Made by a program: the position numbers and the translations under genes. Below are positions 16,501 through 23,954 of a stretch of DNA of 24,772 nucleotides, piece after piece. The stretch is taken from contig JASFMY010000109.1 of the NCBI GenBank assembly GCA_050117315.1, positions 1 through 24,772 on the forward strand, given 5' to 3'. This DNA comes from JANQIV01 sp050117315. Lineage in GTDB: Bacteria; Bacteroidota; Ignavibacteria; Ignavibacteriales; Melioribacteraceae. How positions within the stretch are numbered: position 1 is the stretch's first letter; every line of letters starts with the position of its first letter. The notes beneath the pieces are model-generated. The model was not told where the DNA came from, did not search any database, and saw nothing but the letters and a program-made list of their open reading frames with translations.

Positions 16501-16846
16501 GGACTTTATTAAAGTCTACGAATCGAAAATCGGCGGGGAACTGGGAAGAAAAACAAGCGCAAGATACAGGGTATATCATAGGTTGAACCGGTACTATGAA
16601 GACAACAGGGAAACCCTTTTTGCAACAGAAGAATTAAAAAGAACTATTGACGAAATATACAAATACAAGCTGCGTGAATTTGCCAAAGAAACTTTTAACC
16701 GTCAATTAAGATCGGGAATTAATGACCAGGATTTGGCTGACCTGGCAGTTTCTTTAAGGGATGAAGGCAAACTTGTTGTTATTGAAGAAGACGAAAAAAT
16801 AAAATATAAAGAGCCTCAAATTATTTGTTCTTTGGGAATTAAATAG
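13526..16846 (+). CDS. PLD-nuclease / SNF2-family helicase (defence system effector)
   Basis: A 1106-aa protein. The N-terminal part (about 1-240) is a phospholipase-D-like domain with HPLHAKLYLLYR (His138, Lys140) and GSSNLT (about 157-162). The acidic residue normally five after the lysine is not in place, so it is a divergent HKD site. A SNF2-type motor follows: Walker A GDVVGLGKT (Lys285), box II DESH (352-355), motif III TATPYNK, and a C-terminal lobe with STDVLSEGQNLQ and QRAGRVDRIGQ. I chose the ATG at 13526 because the longer frame begins with TTG and adds a non-conserved stretch. It is the first gene of an operon with a methyltransferase 9 nt downstream. It is predicted to translocate on and cut DNA lacking the modification. 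PLD-SNF2 proteins of this type are typical of defence islands. Confidence 0.9.
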   Translation: MPKIFDNIEEYLSQALKTTIDLSYKADFCVGYFNLRGWKQLAEKVEKFEGGTDKCCRLLVGMQKTPEEILKQYFATNGEEVIDNANAIRLKKELAKSFREQLIIGTPTEADENALKTLVKQIKNKKVVIKLFLRHPLHAKLYLLYRNDQISPLIGYLGSSNLTLSGLLKQGELNVDVLEQDAALKLSKWFEDRWNDQFCMDISDEIIDIIESSWAAEKLYEPYHVYLKMAYHLAREARAGINEYRLPRVFNDKLFEYQKKAVQIAAHHLHQRNGVIVGDVVGLGKTIIASALAKIFEEDFLFARSLIICPANLVEMWNNYKQEYELKADVISIATVQKILPDLKRYRIVIIDESHNLRNRLSKRYNAIKEYIGLNNSSVILLTATPYNKTYHDLSNQLRLFIDEEENIGVSPDKYIESIGGSSEFNALHQVGIKTISAFEKSDMTDDWRELMRKYMVRRTRSFIRDNYAELDITDSRKYLLMANGERSYFPERIPRKVGYDFKPNDPNDLYAKLYSRKIVDILDELNLPRYGMANYLIKDASVHASSNELNIIENLSRAGKRLMGFARTNLFKRLESSGHAFLLSIIRHILRNYLFIYAIENNLALPIGSPEVSAMIESIDELDIETDISNEWATRIDDDFMKTAEDLYLLFNSTMKQKFDWIKPPLFRKNLLQALKSDCDELKKILKIAKNWNPNEDKQLKALYHLCKKTHKDSKLILFTQFADTAKYIYENLKNWGIDKIELATGESSNPTTLATRFSPVSNGKPEIKNTDSEIRVLISTDVLSEGQNLQDAHIVINYDLPWAIIRLIQRAGRVDRIGQKSEKIICYSFLPEDGLEQIINLRGRLRRRIEENAEVVGSDETFFEGDPVNISDLYNEKAGILDDEDEGEVDLASYAYQIWKNATDENPELNKIVPDLPDVVYATKHEEIADKGVIVYARTYDDNDILALVNNKGELVTTSQLRILKNAACLPGTKPLEKIPNHHELVKKGLDFIKVYESKIGGELGRKTSARYRVYHRLNRYYEDNRETLFATEELKRTIDEIYKYKLREFAKETFNRQLRSGINDQDLADLAVSLRDEGKLVVIEEDEKIKYKEPQIICSLGIK

Positions 16847-16855
16847 GATTCTGTT

Positions 16856-19800
16856 ATGAGCATTAGCCGTTCCGAATTCAAATCTTTAATCCGTTCATTC
16901 AATTATAAAGAACTATTTATTAAACTTGGCTGGGATAACGTAAAGTATGATAACGTTATTAAGGTTGACGATAACAACTATAACTTAACAGGAATAGTTG
17001 AAAAACGCGGATTCATTGTAATAGCCTGCACAAGCGCAAACGGTTTTCCGGATGCAAATGTTAGAAAAAAAATAGACAAACAAATAACCCGCCATTTTTA
17101 CGAACACCTTTTAATATTTCACGATAACAGCAGTAAACAAATTTGGCAGATTGCAAGAAAGGAACCGAATAAACCAATACAGGTTAGGGAAATTACTTAT
17201 CACAATCATCAAGAGCCGGAACAGCTATATCAAAAATTAAAAGGCCTGCTGTTTACTTTAGATGAAGAAGAAAAAATCGGTTTAGCCGATGTTAAACTGC
17301 GTGTTACCGAACAGTTTAGTCAAAACGCGGAAAAAGTTACTAAAAAGTTTTATGCCGAATTTAAAACTCAGCATACCGCTTTCCAGAGTTTTATTGAGGG
17401 AATTAAAGATAAAGCAAATAAGGATTGGTACACATCTTTAATGCTTAACCGCTTGATGTTTATTTACTTCATTCAGAAAAAAGGTTTTCTTGATAACAAC
17501 GCCAACTATCTCAGCGACAAGTTAAAAGAATCAATAAATCGAAAAGGGAAAAACAAATTTTACAAATCTTTTTACCGGAATTTTCTGCTTGTATTGTTTC
17601 ACAAAGGATTAGGCAACCCTGAACACGATGGTAAATTATTAAAAGAGATAGGTAAAGTGCCTTACTTAAACGGCGGTTTATTTGATGAGCACGAACTGGA
17701 GAAAAACAATAAAGAACTTGATATAAAAGATAAAGCATTTGAAAGGCTGTTCAACTTTTTTGATGAATATAATTGGCATCTCGATACAAATATTACTGCA
17801 AGCGGTAGAGATATAAACCCCGACGTAATAGGTTATATATTTGAAAAGTATATTAACGACCGCGCATCAATGGGCGCTTATTATACAAAAGAAGACATAA
17901 CCGAATACATCAGTAAAAATACAATTATTCCCTTCCTGTTCGACAAGGTTAAAAAAGATTGTGCAAATGCATTTAAAGATGAAAGCAGCCTCTGGCTAAT
18001 GCTGGAAGAAAACCCCGGCAAATACATATACGATGCAGTTAAACACGGAATATACAAAGTCTCCCCCTTGCCCGAAGGGGGAGATACAGAGGGGGTTCGC
18101 CCGCTCCCGCCCGAAATAGAAATAGGCATTGACACAACGAAACCAAACTTACTTGAACGGAGAAAAGACTGGAACAAACCCGCACCAAAGGAATATGCCT
18201 TACCAACCGAAATTTGGCGTGAAGTAGTTGAAAGAAGGCAGCGTTACTTTGAAATAAGAAATAAAATTGAAAACAATGAGATAAAAGAAATAAACGATTT
18301 TATAACTTACAACCTTAACATACGCCAGTTTGCACAGGACGCGGTTGAGCAATACGAAGGTTCAGATTTTATAAATGCTTTTTACAAAGCAATTAAAGAA
18401 ATAACAATACTTGACCCCACTTGCGGTTCCGGAGCTTTTCTTTTTGCAGCGTTAAACATTTTAGAACCGCTTTACGAAACATGCATAAAACGCATGCGCG
18501 AGTTTGTTGAACAGGCTGATGAAAACAACAAAAAACAAAAACACCCGGTTTTTAGAAAAGTGCTTGCCGATATTGAAAAACACCCGAATGAAAAATACTA
18601 CATTTATAAAAGCATAATACTCAACAACCTTTACGGCGTTGATATTATGAAAGAAGCGGTTGAGATTGCCAAGCTGCGATTATTCCTTAAACTTGTTGCA
18701 GAAGTTGAGCCCGACGGTAAAAAAGAAAATTACGGTTTAGAACCTCTGCCCGATATTGATTTTAATATACGTCCGGGCAATACTTTAGTTGGTTATACCA
18801 CATACAAACAGATTGAAAGTGCTTTTGAAGAAACAGAAGCCACCGGCAAATTCATGTTTGGAGAGGAAAAACAATTTCTTAAAAAAATTGAAGATGAAGC
18901 TAATATTGTAGCAGACCTTTACAAAGAATTTAAAGAAAAGCAGAACTTAATAGAAACCGATTTTAATGCACTAAAACAAACAAAAGCTGAAGTAAGAAAA
19001 AGGCTGCGAAATTTAAATGATATATTGAACAAATATCTTGCTTATGAATACGGAATAAATGCTGATGATTTAGTTGACCAGGCCAGATATAAAAAATGGC
19101 ATGATACACATCAACCGTTTCACTGGTTCGCTGAGTTTTATGAAATAGTACATGAAAAAGGAGGTTTCGGAGTCATTATTGGGAATCCTCCTTATATAGA
19201 ATATAGTAGTATTAAGAGGATTTATACAATAATAAAGATGTCAACGGTTGATTGCGGAAACATATATACTTCTATAGTCGAGGCTGCGTTGAAGTTAGCA
19301 TGTGAAAGTAAAAATATAGGTGTAATTACTCCTGTATCTGCACTTGCAAGTAGTGAACGAATGTTGGCTTTTCGAGAATTACTTTTTAAGAATGGGGGAT
19401 ATTTTTCTTCTTTTGCAGGTGATACAAACCCCGGCATATTGTTTGAAGGGGTAAAAAGACAACTTGCCATACTTATTTTTAATAATTCAAAAAAAATATA
19501 TTTATCTAAATATATAAGGTGGTATTCGTATGAACGTGATCAAATTTTTAATCTTCTAAAATATCACATAACGCATAAAGATTTATATAAGAAAAATTTC
19601 CCAAAGTGTTCAAATGAAACAGGAATAAGCATAATTACTAAAATTGCTCAGAAACGAAAGTTGATTGGATTTGATAAATCATACCCATCAAAATTTTACT
19701 ATCACCGAGCATTCATTTATTGGTTGAAAGCATTTTCATTTAAACCCTATTTTTATAATGAACGTGATCAATCTGATTTGTCAACAAATCAGATGAGAAT

Positions 19801-20215
19801 TCTAGCAGTAGACTCCGAAGATAAAATGAAAATAATTACCTCGTTTCTAAACAGTTCGTTGTACTATTATTATACTTTAGCCTATTCTGACTGTCGGAAT
19901 ATTAGGTCTGAAGATGTGACAATGTTCCCATTTGGTCTTGATGTAATTTCAAAGAAAAATAGTAAGACACTATGTAAATTATCTGAGATTTTAGCTGTTG
20001 ATCTTAAGACTAACAGTATTAGAAGAGAGATAAATTCAACAAGAACAGGTAATGTGCGGTATGATGAGTTTTATATCAAAAAATCAAAACACATAATAGA
20101 CGAAATAGACAAAGTATTGGCAAAGCATTACGGCTTCACGGAAGAAGAATTAGACTTTATAATAAACTACGACATAAAATACCGTATGGGTAAGGACCTA
20201 AACAACGGGGAGTAA
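16856..20215 (+). CDS. Large adenine-specific DNA methyltransferase (PglX/Eco57I-like)
   Basis: A 1119-aa protein. Residues 1-170 form an N-terminal domain that may be nuclease-like; I cannot assign catalytic residues. A helical region then carries EKYINDRASMGAYYTKEDI (about 330-348), typical of PglX-type enzymes. Motif I, DPTCGSG, starts at Asp520. The catalytic motif IV, NPPY, lies at 777-780 and marks an N6-adenine amino-methyltransferase. Residues about 790-1060 should be the target-recognition part and look more AT-rich. It probably marks host DNA, pairing with the helicase upstream (9-nt gap) and the DUF262 protein downstream (3-nt gap). A palindromic repeat is inserted in frame at about 18060-18112 (residues about 402-419). 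Confidence 0.9.
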   Translation: MSISRSEFKSLIRSFNYKELFIKLGWDNVKYDNVIKVDDNNYNLTGIVEKRGFIVIACTSANGFPDANVRKKIDKQITRHFYEHLLIFHDNSSKQIWQIARKEPNKPIQVREITYHNHQEPEQLYQKLKGLLFTLDEEEKIGLADVKLRVTEQFSQNAEKVTKKFYAEFKTQHTAFQSFIEGIKDKANKDWYTSLMLNRLMFIYFIQKKGFLDNNANYLSDKLKESINRKGKNKFYKSFYRNFLLVLFHKGLGNPEHDGKLLKEIGKVPYLNGGLFDEHELEKNNKELDIKDKAFERLFNFFDEYNWHLDTNITASGRDINPDVIGYIFEKYINDRASMGAYYTKEDITEYISKNTIIPFLFDKVKKDCANAFKDESSLWLMLEENPGKYIYDAVKHGIYKVSPLPEGGDTEGVRPLPPEIEIGIDTTKPNLLERRKDWNKPAPKEYALPTEIWREVVERRQRYFEIRNKIENNEIKEINDFITYNLNIRQFAQDAVEQYEGSDFINAFYKAIKEITILDPTCGSGAFLFAALNILEPLYETCIKRMREFVEQADENNKKQKHPVFRKVLADIEKHPNEKYYIYKSIILNNLYGVDIMKEAVEIAKLRLFLKLVAEVEPDGKKENYGLEPLPDIDFNIRPGNTLVGYTTYKQIESAFEETEATGKFMFGEEKQFLKKIEDEANIVADLYKEFKEKQNLIETDFNALKQTKAEVRKRLRNLNDILNKYLAYEYGINADDLVDQARYKKWHDTHQPFHWFAEFYEIVHEKGGFGVIIGNPPYIEYSSIKRIYTIIKMSTVDCGNIYTSIVEAALKLACESKNIGVITPVSALASSERMLAFRELLFKNGGYFSSFAGDTNPGILFEGVKRQLAILIFNNSKKIYLSKYIRWYSYERDQIFNLLKYHITHKDLYKKNFPKCSNETGISIITKIAQKRKLIGFDKSYPSKFYYHRAFIYWLKAFSFKPYFYNERDQSDLSTNQMRILAVDSEDKMKIITSFLNSSLYYYYTLAYSDCRNIRSEDVTMFPFGLDVISKKNSKTLCKLSEILAVDLKTNSIRREINSTRTGNVRYDEFYIKKSKHIIDEIDKVLAKHYGFTEEELDFIINYDIKYRMGKDLNNGE
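18060..18112. repeat. Palindromic repeat inserted in frame inside the methyltransferase gene
   Basis: TCTCCCCCTT (18060-18069) pairs with AAGGGGGAGA (18075-18084), followed by a G/C-rich tail to about 18112. The base composition is strikingly unlike the AT-rich gene around it. It encodes SPLPEGGDTEGVRPLP, a low-complexity loop between two well-conserved helices, without breaking the frame. CCCCCTT…AAGGGGG repeats of this sort are usually intergenic in Bacteroidota. Confidence 0.65.
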
Positions 20216-20220
20216 AAAAT
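20196..20220 (+). repeat. Direct repeat copy A, methyltransferase end / DUF262 start
   Basis: The sequence ACCTAAACAACGGGG followed by AGTAAAAA spans the last codons of the methyltransferase gene and the ribosome site of the next gene. It recurs with one G less at 22296-22320. Confidence 0.7.
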
Positions 20221-22231
20221 GGAAACAACACCTCACACTGAATCAATTAACAGCATAATTGACGGCCTTACAAAAGGGGATATTGTTTTACCGGAATTTC
20301 AAAGAGACTTTGTCTGGGATTTGGCTAAAAATTATGACCTATTTGATTCAATGGTCAGAGATATTTTTATCGGATCAATTATTTACGGAGTTCCTTCATT
20401 TGAAGTAACTACACGTGAATTAGATATTAGGCCGCGAAAAGGAAAAGGCTCAAGAAGAAATCTTGAATTAAAATCTTTTACAAAAGACGAAATTGAAGAA
20501 AAAGTAAAAACAGAACATTTCAGATTAATCTTAGACGGCCAACAAAGAATAACATCAATATACAGGGCTTTACTTGATATTGACGAAGTCTGGTTTATTT
20601 GCAAATATGATTCCGAATTATCGGGAAACGGTGATGTTTCCAACTTAGACCTCGAAGATATTTTGTATGAATTTACCGGCCAGGAAGATGAAGAAAGGTT
20701 ATCAATCAAACTCTCCGACGTATATTCTATTATGAAAGAAGGATATTTTGAGGATGACATTAAAAAGAATTTTTTTGATAGATTAAAATATCATCAATCA
20801 AAAGATGGTGAAGAAATCAAAACAGTTTTTAGAAGGTTCTTAATTATTACAAGAAAAATTCAAGATTTATTCAAGAGGGAAAAACTTGTTTCATATTATT
20901 TGCTGAATACAAGTACGGAAAAATTTGCGCTTTTCTTTGAAAGGAGCAACAGCAAAGGAATACAACTTAACTTTATAGACATATTAGCAGCAAAATTGTA
21001 TGTGGGATTTAATCTCAGGCAAAAGATAGAAGAGTTTGAAGAAGAATATCCCGAATTTGAATTAAACAGGGAAATCATAGTTAGAGCTATTGCATATATA
21101 GTAACCAGCGGAAAAGAAATAAATAGATCGAGTATATTGGCCAAACTGAATGCAGAACATTTTGATTCGTGGTGGGATGTAGTTTGTACGGCTTTTAAAG
21201 ATACACTCGAATTCTTAAGCAAAAATAATTTCTTGATAAATCAAAATTGGCTCCCCTATGAAAATATGATTATTCCTTTAATGATGTTTTATCTTGAAAT
21301 CGGAAAAGATTTCTCGCAAATGGATGAAAGGCAATTTGATTTTATAAAATATTGGTACTGGGCATCTATTTTTTCTCAAAGATACACTAGTTCTTCAAAT
21401 GAAATGATTATACAGGATTCAAGAATACTTGAGAAGATTGCAGTAGGTAATAAGATTACTGATAAAAGTTATTTTCAAAAATTAAGATCAATTATTACAT
21501 CAGCAGATGACTTATTCTCTTATTCAAAGAAAGGAAGTGTTATTTATAAAGGGATATTAAACTTAATAAATTTTCATGTACAAGGTTTTATAGATTGGAA
21601 GAATTCCAGCAAACTAAATTTCAATAGCAAATTAGATGATCATCATATATTCCCTAAAGAGTATTTACGTAAGAATAATTCTCAATTACTCCCAAATATG
21701 ATTGATACTGTGGTAAATAGAACGCTTATTCCTAAAATTACTAATATAAAAATAGGTTCAAAGAAACCATCGGTATATTTACAAGAACTCTCAAAAGATA
21801 ATCCTAACTTAGAACAAAGTCTGACAAATCATTTAATTGATCCTCTACTAATTGGTGGTACTTTAGATGATGAATATGACGAATTTATAAATAAAAGAGC
21901 CAAAGCGATATTTGAAATAATAGACAACTTGTTGATAACCAATCAGTCTGAAATTATCAATCAGTACTACGAAAATCCACAGACAACAAGTTCAGCGGGT
22001 AAAATTTCAATATTTGCTAAATACAACAACACCGAGATAAATGCGGAACTAGATTTATCTGATTATAGCGTAATCTATAATGACCAAATTTTCAATTCCG
22101 TATCAGGCGCAGCTGAAGCCGCGAAAAAAGATATCAGTGGGAATAGCAGTAATACCAATGGATGGGAATTTTGGAAATATATAGACGAACAAGACCAAGA
22201 AAAAATAATTGACAATCTGAGAAAAAACTAA
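20219..22231 (+). CDS. GmrSD-like protein: DUF262 + DUF1524 HNH + C-terminal RAMA-like domain
   Basis: A 670-aa protein. The N-terminal DUF262 (ParB/Srx-like NTPase) domain shows PEFQRDFVW (25-33) and the hallmark LDGQQRITSI (Asp106 to Arg110). The DUF1524 His-Me/HNH nuclease motif is DDHHIFP (473-479, His475/His476), with a following NRTLIP. This is the architecture of GmrSD type IV enzymes, which cut modified DNA. The last 75 residues (about 596-670) end in the pattern IFNSVSGAAEAA then NGWEFWKY, which matches RAMA domains (Restriction enzyme Adenine Methylase Associated). That is unusual for a GmrSD protein. It starts 3 nt after the methyltransferase stop with a GGGGAG ribosome site, so the two are tightly coupled. 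It may sense modification left by the methyltransferase or carried by phage; this is inference. Confidence 0.88.
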   Translation: METTPHTESINSIIDGLTKGDIVLPEFQRDFVWDLAKNYDLFDSMVRDIFIGSIIYGVPSFEVTTRELDIRPRKGKGSRRNLELKSFTKDEIEEKVKTEHFRLILDGQQRITSIYRALLDIDEVWFICKYDSELSGNGDVSNLDLEDILYEFTGQEDEERLSIKLSDVYSIMKEGYFEDDIKKNFFDRLKYHQSKDGEEIKTVFRRFLIITRKIQDLFKREKLVSYYLLNTSTEKFALFFERSNSKGIQLNFIDILAAKLYVGFNLRQKIEEFEEEYPEFELNREIIVRAIAYIVTSGKEINRSSILAKLNAEHFDSWWDVVCTAFKDTLEFLSKNNFLINQNWLPYENMIIPLMMFYLEIGKDFSQMDERQFDFIKYWYWASIFSQRYTSSSNEMIIQDSRILEKIAVGNKITDKSYFQKLRSIITSADDLFSYSKKGSVIYKGILNLINFHVQGFIDWKNSSKLNFNSKLDDHHIFPKEYLRKNNSQLLPNMIDTVVNRTLIPKITNIKIGSKKPSVYLQELSKDNPNLEQSLTNHLIDPLLIGGTLDDEYDEFINKRAKAIFEIIDNLLITNQSEIINQYYENPQTTSSAGKISIFAKYNNTEINAELDLSDYSVIYNDQIFNSVSGAAEAAKKDISGNSSNTNGWEFWKYIDEQDQEKIIDNLRKN

Positions 22232-22295
22232 AGATGAACTCTTTTATTTATAATTTTTTTTGCTGATTAAAAGCATAGAATAACAATAAGCAAGT

Positions 22296-22320
22296 ACCTA
22301 AACAACGGGAGTAAAAATAT
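22296..22320 (+). repeat. Direct repeat copy B, leader of the AlbA_2 gene
   Basis: ACCTAAACAACGGG followed by AGTAAAAAT, matching the end of the methyltransferase gene at 20196-20220 apart from one G. It provides the ribosome site (GGGAG) of the AlbA_2 gene just as copy A does for the DUF262 gene. Confidence 0.7.
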
Positions 22321-23627
22321 GCCCGAAGACCAAAACATAGAATACAAATCAACCTGGCGGGATGAATTCCTTAAATGGATATGCGGTTTTGCAAACGCAA
22401 AAGGGGGTAAATTATATGTCGGTAAAGATGATAGCGGCAATGTGCTTGGTCTAACAAATTCAGCAAGATTGATGGATGATTTACCAAATAAGATAAGAAA
22501 CGGTTTGGGTATTTCTCCGCAGATCAATTTGCTTAATGAAAACAACAACGACTTTATAGAAATTCTAGTTGAACCTCAAACTGTAGCTATTTCTTATCAC
22601 GGCAGATATTATAAAAGAATTGGCAGCACAAACCAGGTACTAACCGGCTCTGAATTAACCGATTTTCTATTACAGAAATCGGGAAGAACATGGGACGATG
22701 TTGTTGAAGAAAGAGCAAAACTTGATGATATTGATGAAATTACTTTAAAGAAATTTATAAATAGTTCAAAAGAAACAAACCGTCTTCCGGATGTGGATGG
22801 TTTATCAACTTTTGAAATACTTGAAAAACTTAGATTAACCTCCGGAGATAAATTAAAGAGAGCTGCAATAATTTTGTTTGGCAAAGATCCTAACAAATTC
22901 TACCCAAATGTATCTGTAAAAATGGGCCTTTTCTTAAGATCAGATGATGACCTAGTATTAGAGACTTATAAAGAAGGCAATCTATTTAATTTATTAAATA
23001 CTGCTATTAATGATGTTTTTTAGAAATCCTATAGACTTCAAAGGGCTTCAAAGAATAGAAAAGGGAGAGTATCCTGTTGCAGCTATAAGAGAGATGTTGT
23101 TAAATGCACTTGTTCATAAAAATTATCTGGGCGCTACAATACAAACAAGAGTTTATGAAGATAGGTTTAGTATTTGGAATGAAGGGGCTTTGCCTAATGG
23201 TTTGACAATTGACTCACTTAAAAAAGTTCATCCTTCATTACCAAGAAATCCAATAATTGCAGATGTTTGTTATAAAGGTGGTTTTATCGATTCTTGGGGA
23301 AGAGGTATTCTAAAAATTATTAGCGCATGCAAAGAAGCAGATTTGCCTGAACCTAAAATTGAGGAATCTTTTGGCGGACTTACGGTAACTATCTTCAAAG
23401 ATAAGTTCAGTGATGAATTTCTAAAGAAATATAATTTAAGTGACAGACAACTTAATGCTATAAAATTTGTCAAAGAAAATGTGTCTATCAGTAATTTTGA
23501 TTACCAGAAAATAAATAACGTTGGTAAAACAACCGCTACTGAAGATCTAAGAAAACTTGTAGAATTAGACATTTTTAAAGAGCCAGTTTCAAAAGGCCGG
23601 GGGGCAAAATATATTTTGAATAAATAA
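22319..23627 (+). pseudogene. AlbA_2 / HATPase ATP-binding protein broken by a frameshift
   Basis: Two overlapping frames together cover one family-length protein of about 435 aa. Frame 1 (22319-23023) has the AlbA_2 (Schlafen-like) domain with IEYKSTW and GFANAKGGKLYVGKDDSG. Frame 2 (from 23010) has the GHKL-type ATP-binding region, with GLQRIEKGEYPVAAIREMLLNALVHKNY and later FSIWNEGALPNG, then a C-terminal winged helix that ends …GAKYILNK. The frames meet at a run of six T (about 23015-23020) followed directly by the in-frame stop TAG. With five T the reading would run NDVFRNPIDFKGLQ, as expected for an intact protein. So it is a single-base homopolymer insertion, a sequencing error, or possibly a slippage site. 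Family members act as DNA-binding regulators or accessory factors in defence islands. Confidence 0.8.
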
Positions 23628-23676
23628 TTGGCCGTTAATTGGCCGGATTGGCCGTCAATTGGCCACTAATTGACCG
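23626..23676. repeat. TTGGCC array 1 (five units, about one helical turn apart)
   Basis: TTGGCC-type hexamers start at 23628, 23639, 23648, 23659 and 23670 (the last is TTGACC), with spacings of 11, 9, 11 and 11 bp. The array begins at the stop codon of the AlbA_2 gene. All hexamers face the same side of the helix, as in a binding platform. It could instead be a decayed repetitive coding tail. Confidence 0.55.
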
Positions 23677-23710
23677 AATAACGGAAAGGGAAGGCCATAA
23701 AGTATTTCCT

Positions 23711-23745
23711 TAAAAAAGAAAAAGGCTCCGATAAAATCAGAGCCT
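23711..23745 (-). terminator. Intrinsic terminator, minus strand
   Basis: AGGCTC / GAGCCT stem (23723-23728 and 23740-23745), extended by partly paired bases, followed on the minus strand by TTTTTCTTTTTT (23711-23722). Confidence 0.6.
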
Positions 23746-23780
23746 CAATCCGACCGAGCATTCCCAGTCCCTTTAACTTT
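23715..23780 (-). ncRNA. Putative small RNA with own promoter and terminator
   Basis: On the minus strand TTGACA (23809-23814) and TATTTT (23786-23791) are separated by exactly 17 bp, a sigma-70-like promoter. About 60-65 nt downstream of the expected start lies a hairpin (GGCTC … GAGCC, 23723-23745) followed by T-rich TTTTTCTTTTTT, a textbook intrinsic terminator. The short transcript between them carries no reading frame. This is prediction from layout only; it matches no RNA family that I recognise. Confidence 0.35.
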
Positions 23781-23785
23781 ATACG

Positions 23786-23814
23786 AAAATAATGTACGTT
23801 GGTTTACATGTCAA
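23786..23814 (-). promoter_or_regulatory. Putative minus-strand promoter
   Basis: TTGACA at 23809-23814, a 17-bp spacer, and TATTTT at 23786-23791, read on the minus strand. The -35 is a perfect sigma-70 consensus and the -10 matches 4 of 6. Its only possible product within reach is the short RNA that ends at the terminator near 23711. Confidence 0.4.
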
Positions 23815-23867
23815 GCAATAATTTGGTTTCCAAAGTTGAATCCTTTGGTAATAAAGATTTTTTAAAT

Positions 23868-23911
23868 AATAGGCCATTAATTGACCGGATTGGCCGGGAA
23901 TTGGCCGAATT
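23868..23911. repeat. TTGGCC array 2 (four units)
   Basis: Hexamers start at 23870 (TAGGCC), 23881 (TTGACC), 23890 and 23901, with spacings of 11, 9 and 11 bp, the same phasing as the first four units of array 1. The intervening bases are also similar (…TTAA…GGA…GGAA). The two arrays are direct repeats that bracket about 190 bp. Confidence 0.55.
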
Positions 23912-23954
23912 AAATAATTATCCAAAAGAAAATATCTGTTAGAACAAAAAACAA

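Larger units (their letters stand above)
23628..23954. other. Intergenic region with two repeat arrays and a putative small RNA
   Basis: A 327-bp spacer between the AlbA_2 gene and the DprA-like gene. It contains array 1, a terminator-like hairpin on the minus strand (23723-23745), a putative minus-strand promoter (23786-23814) and array 2 (23868-23911). No protein gene is seen. Confidence 0.5.

Noticed and set aside
23626..23911. CRISPR array or plasmid iterons
   Set aside because: Units are only about 10 bp with no spacers, and there are no cas or replication genes nearby; helical phasing fits a binding array or a decayed repeat better.
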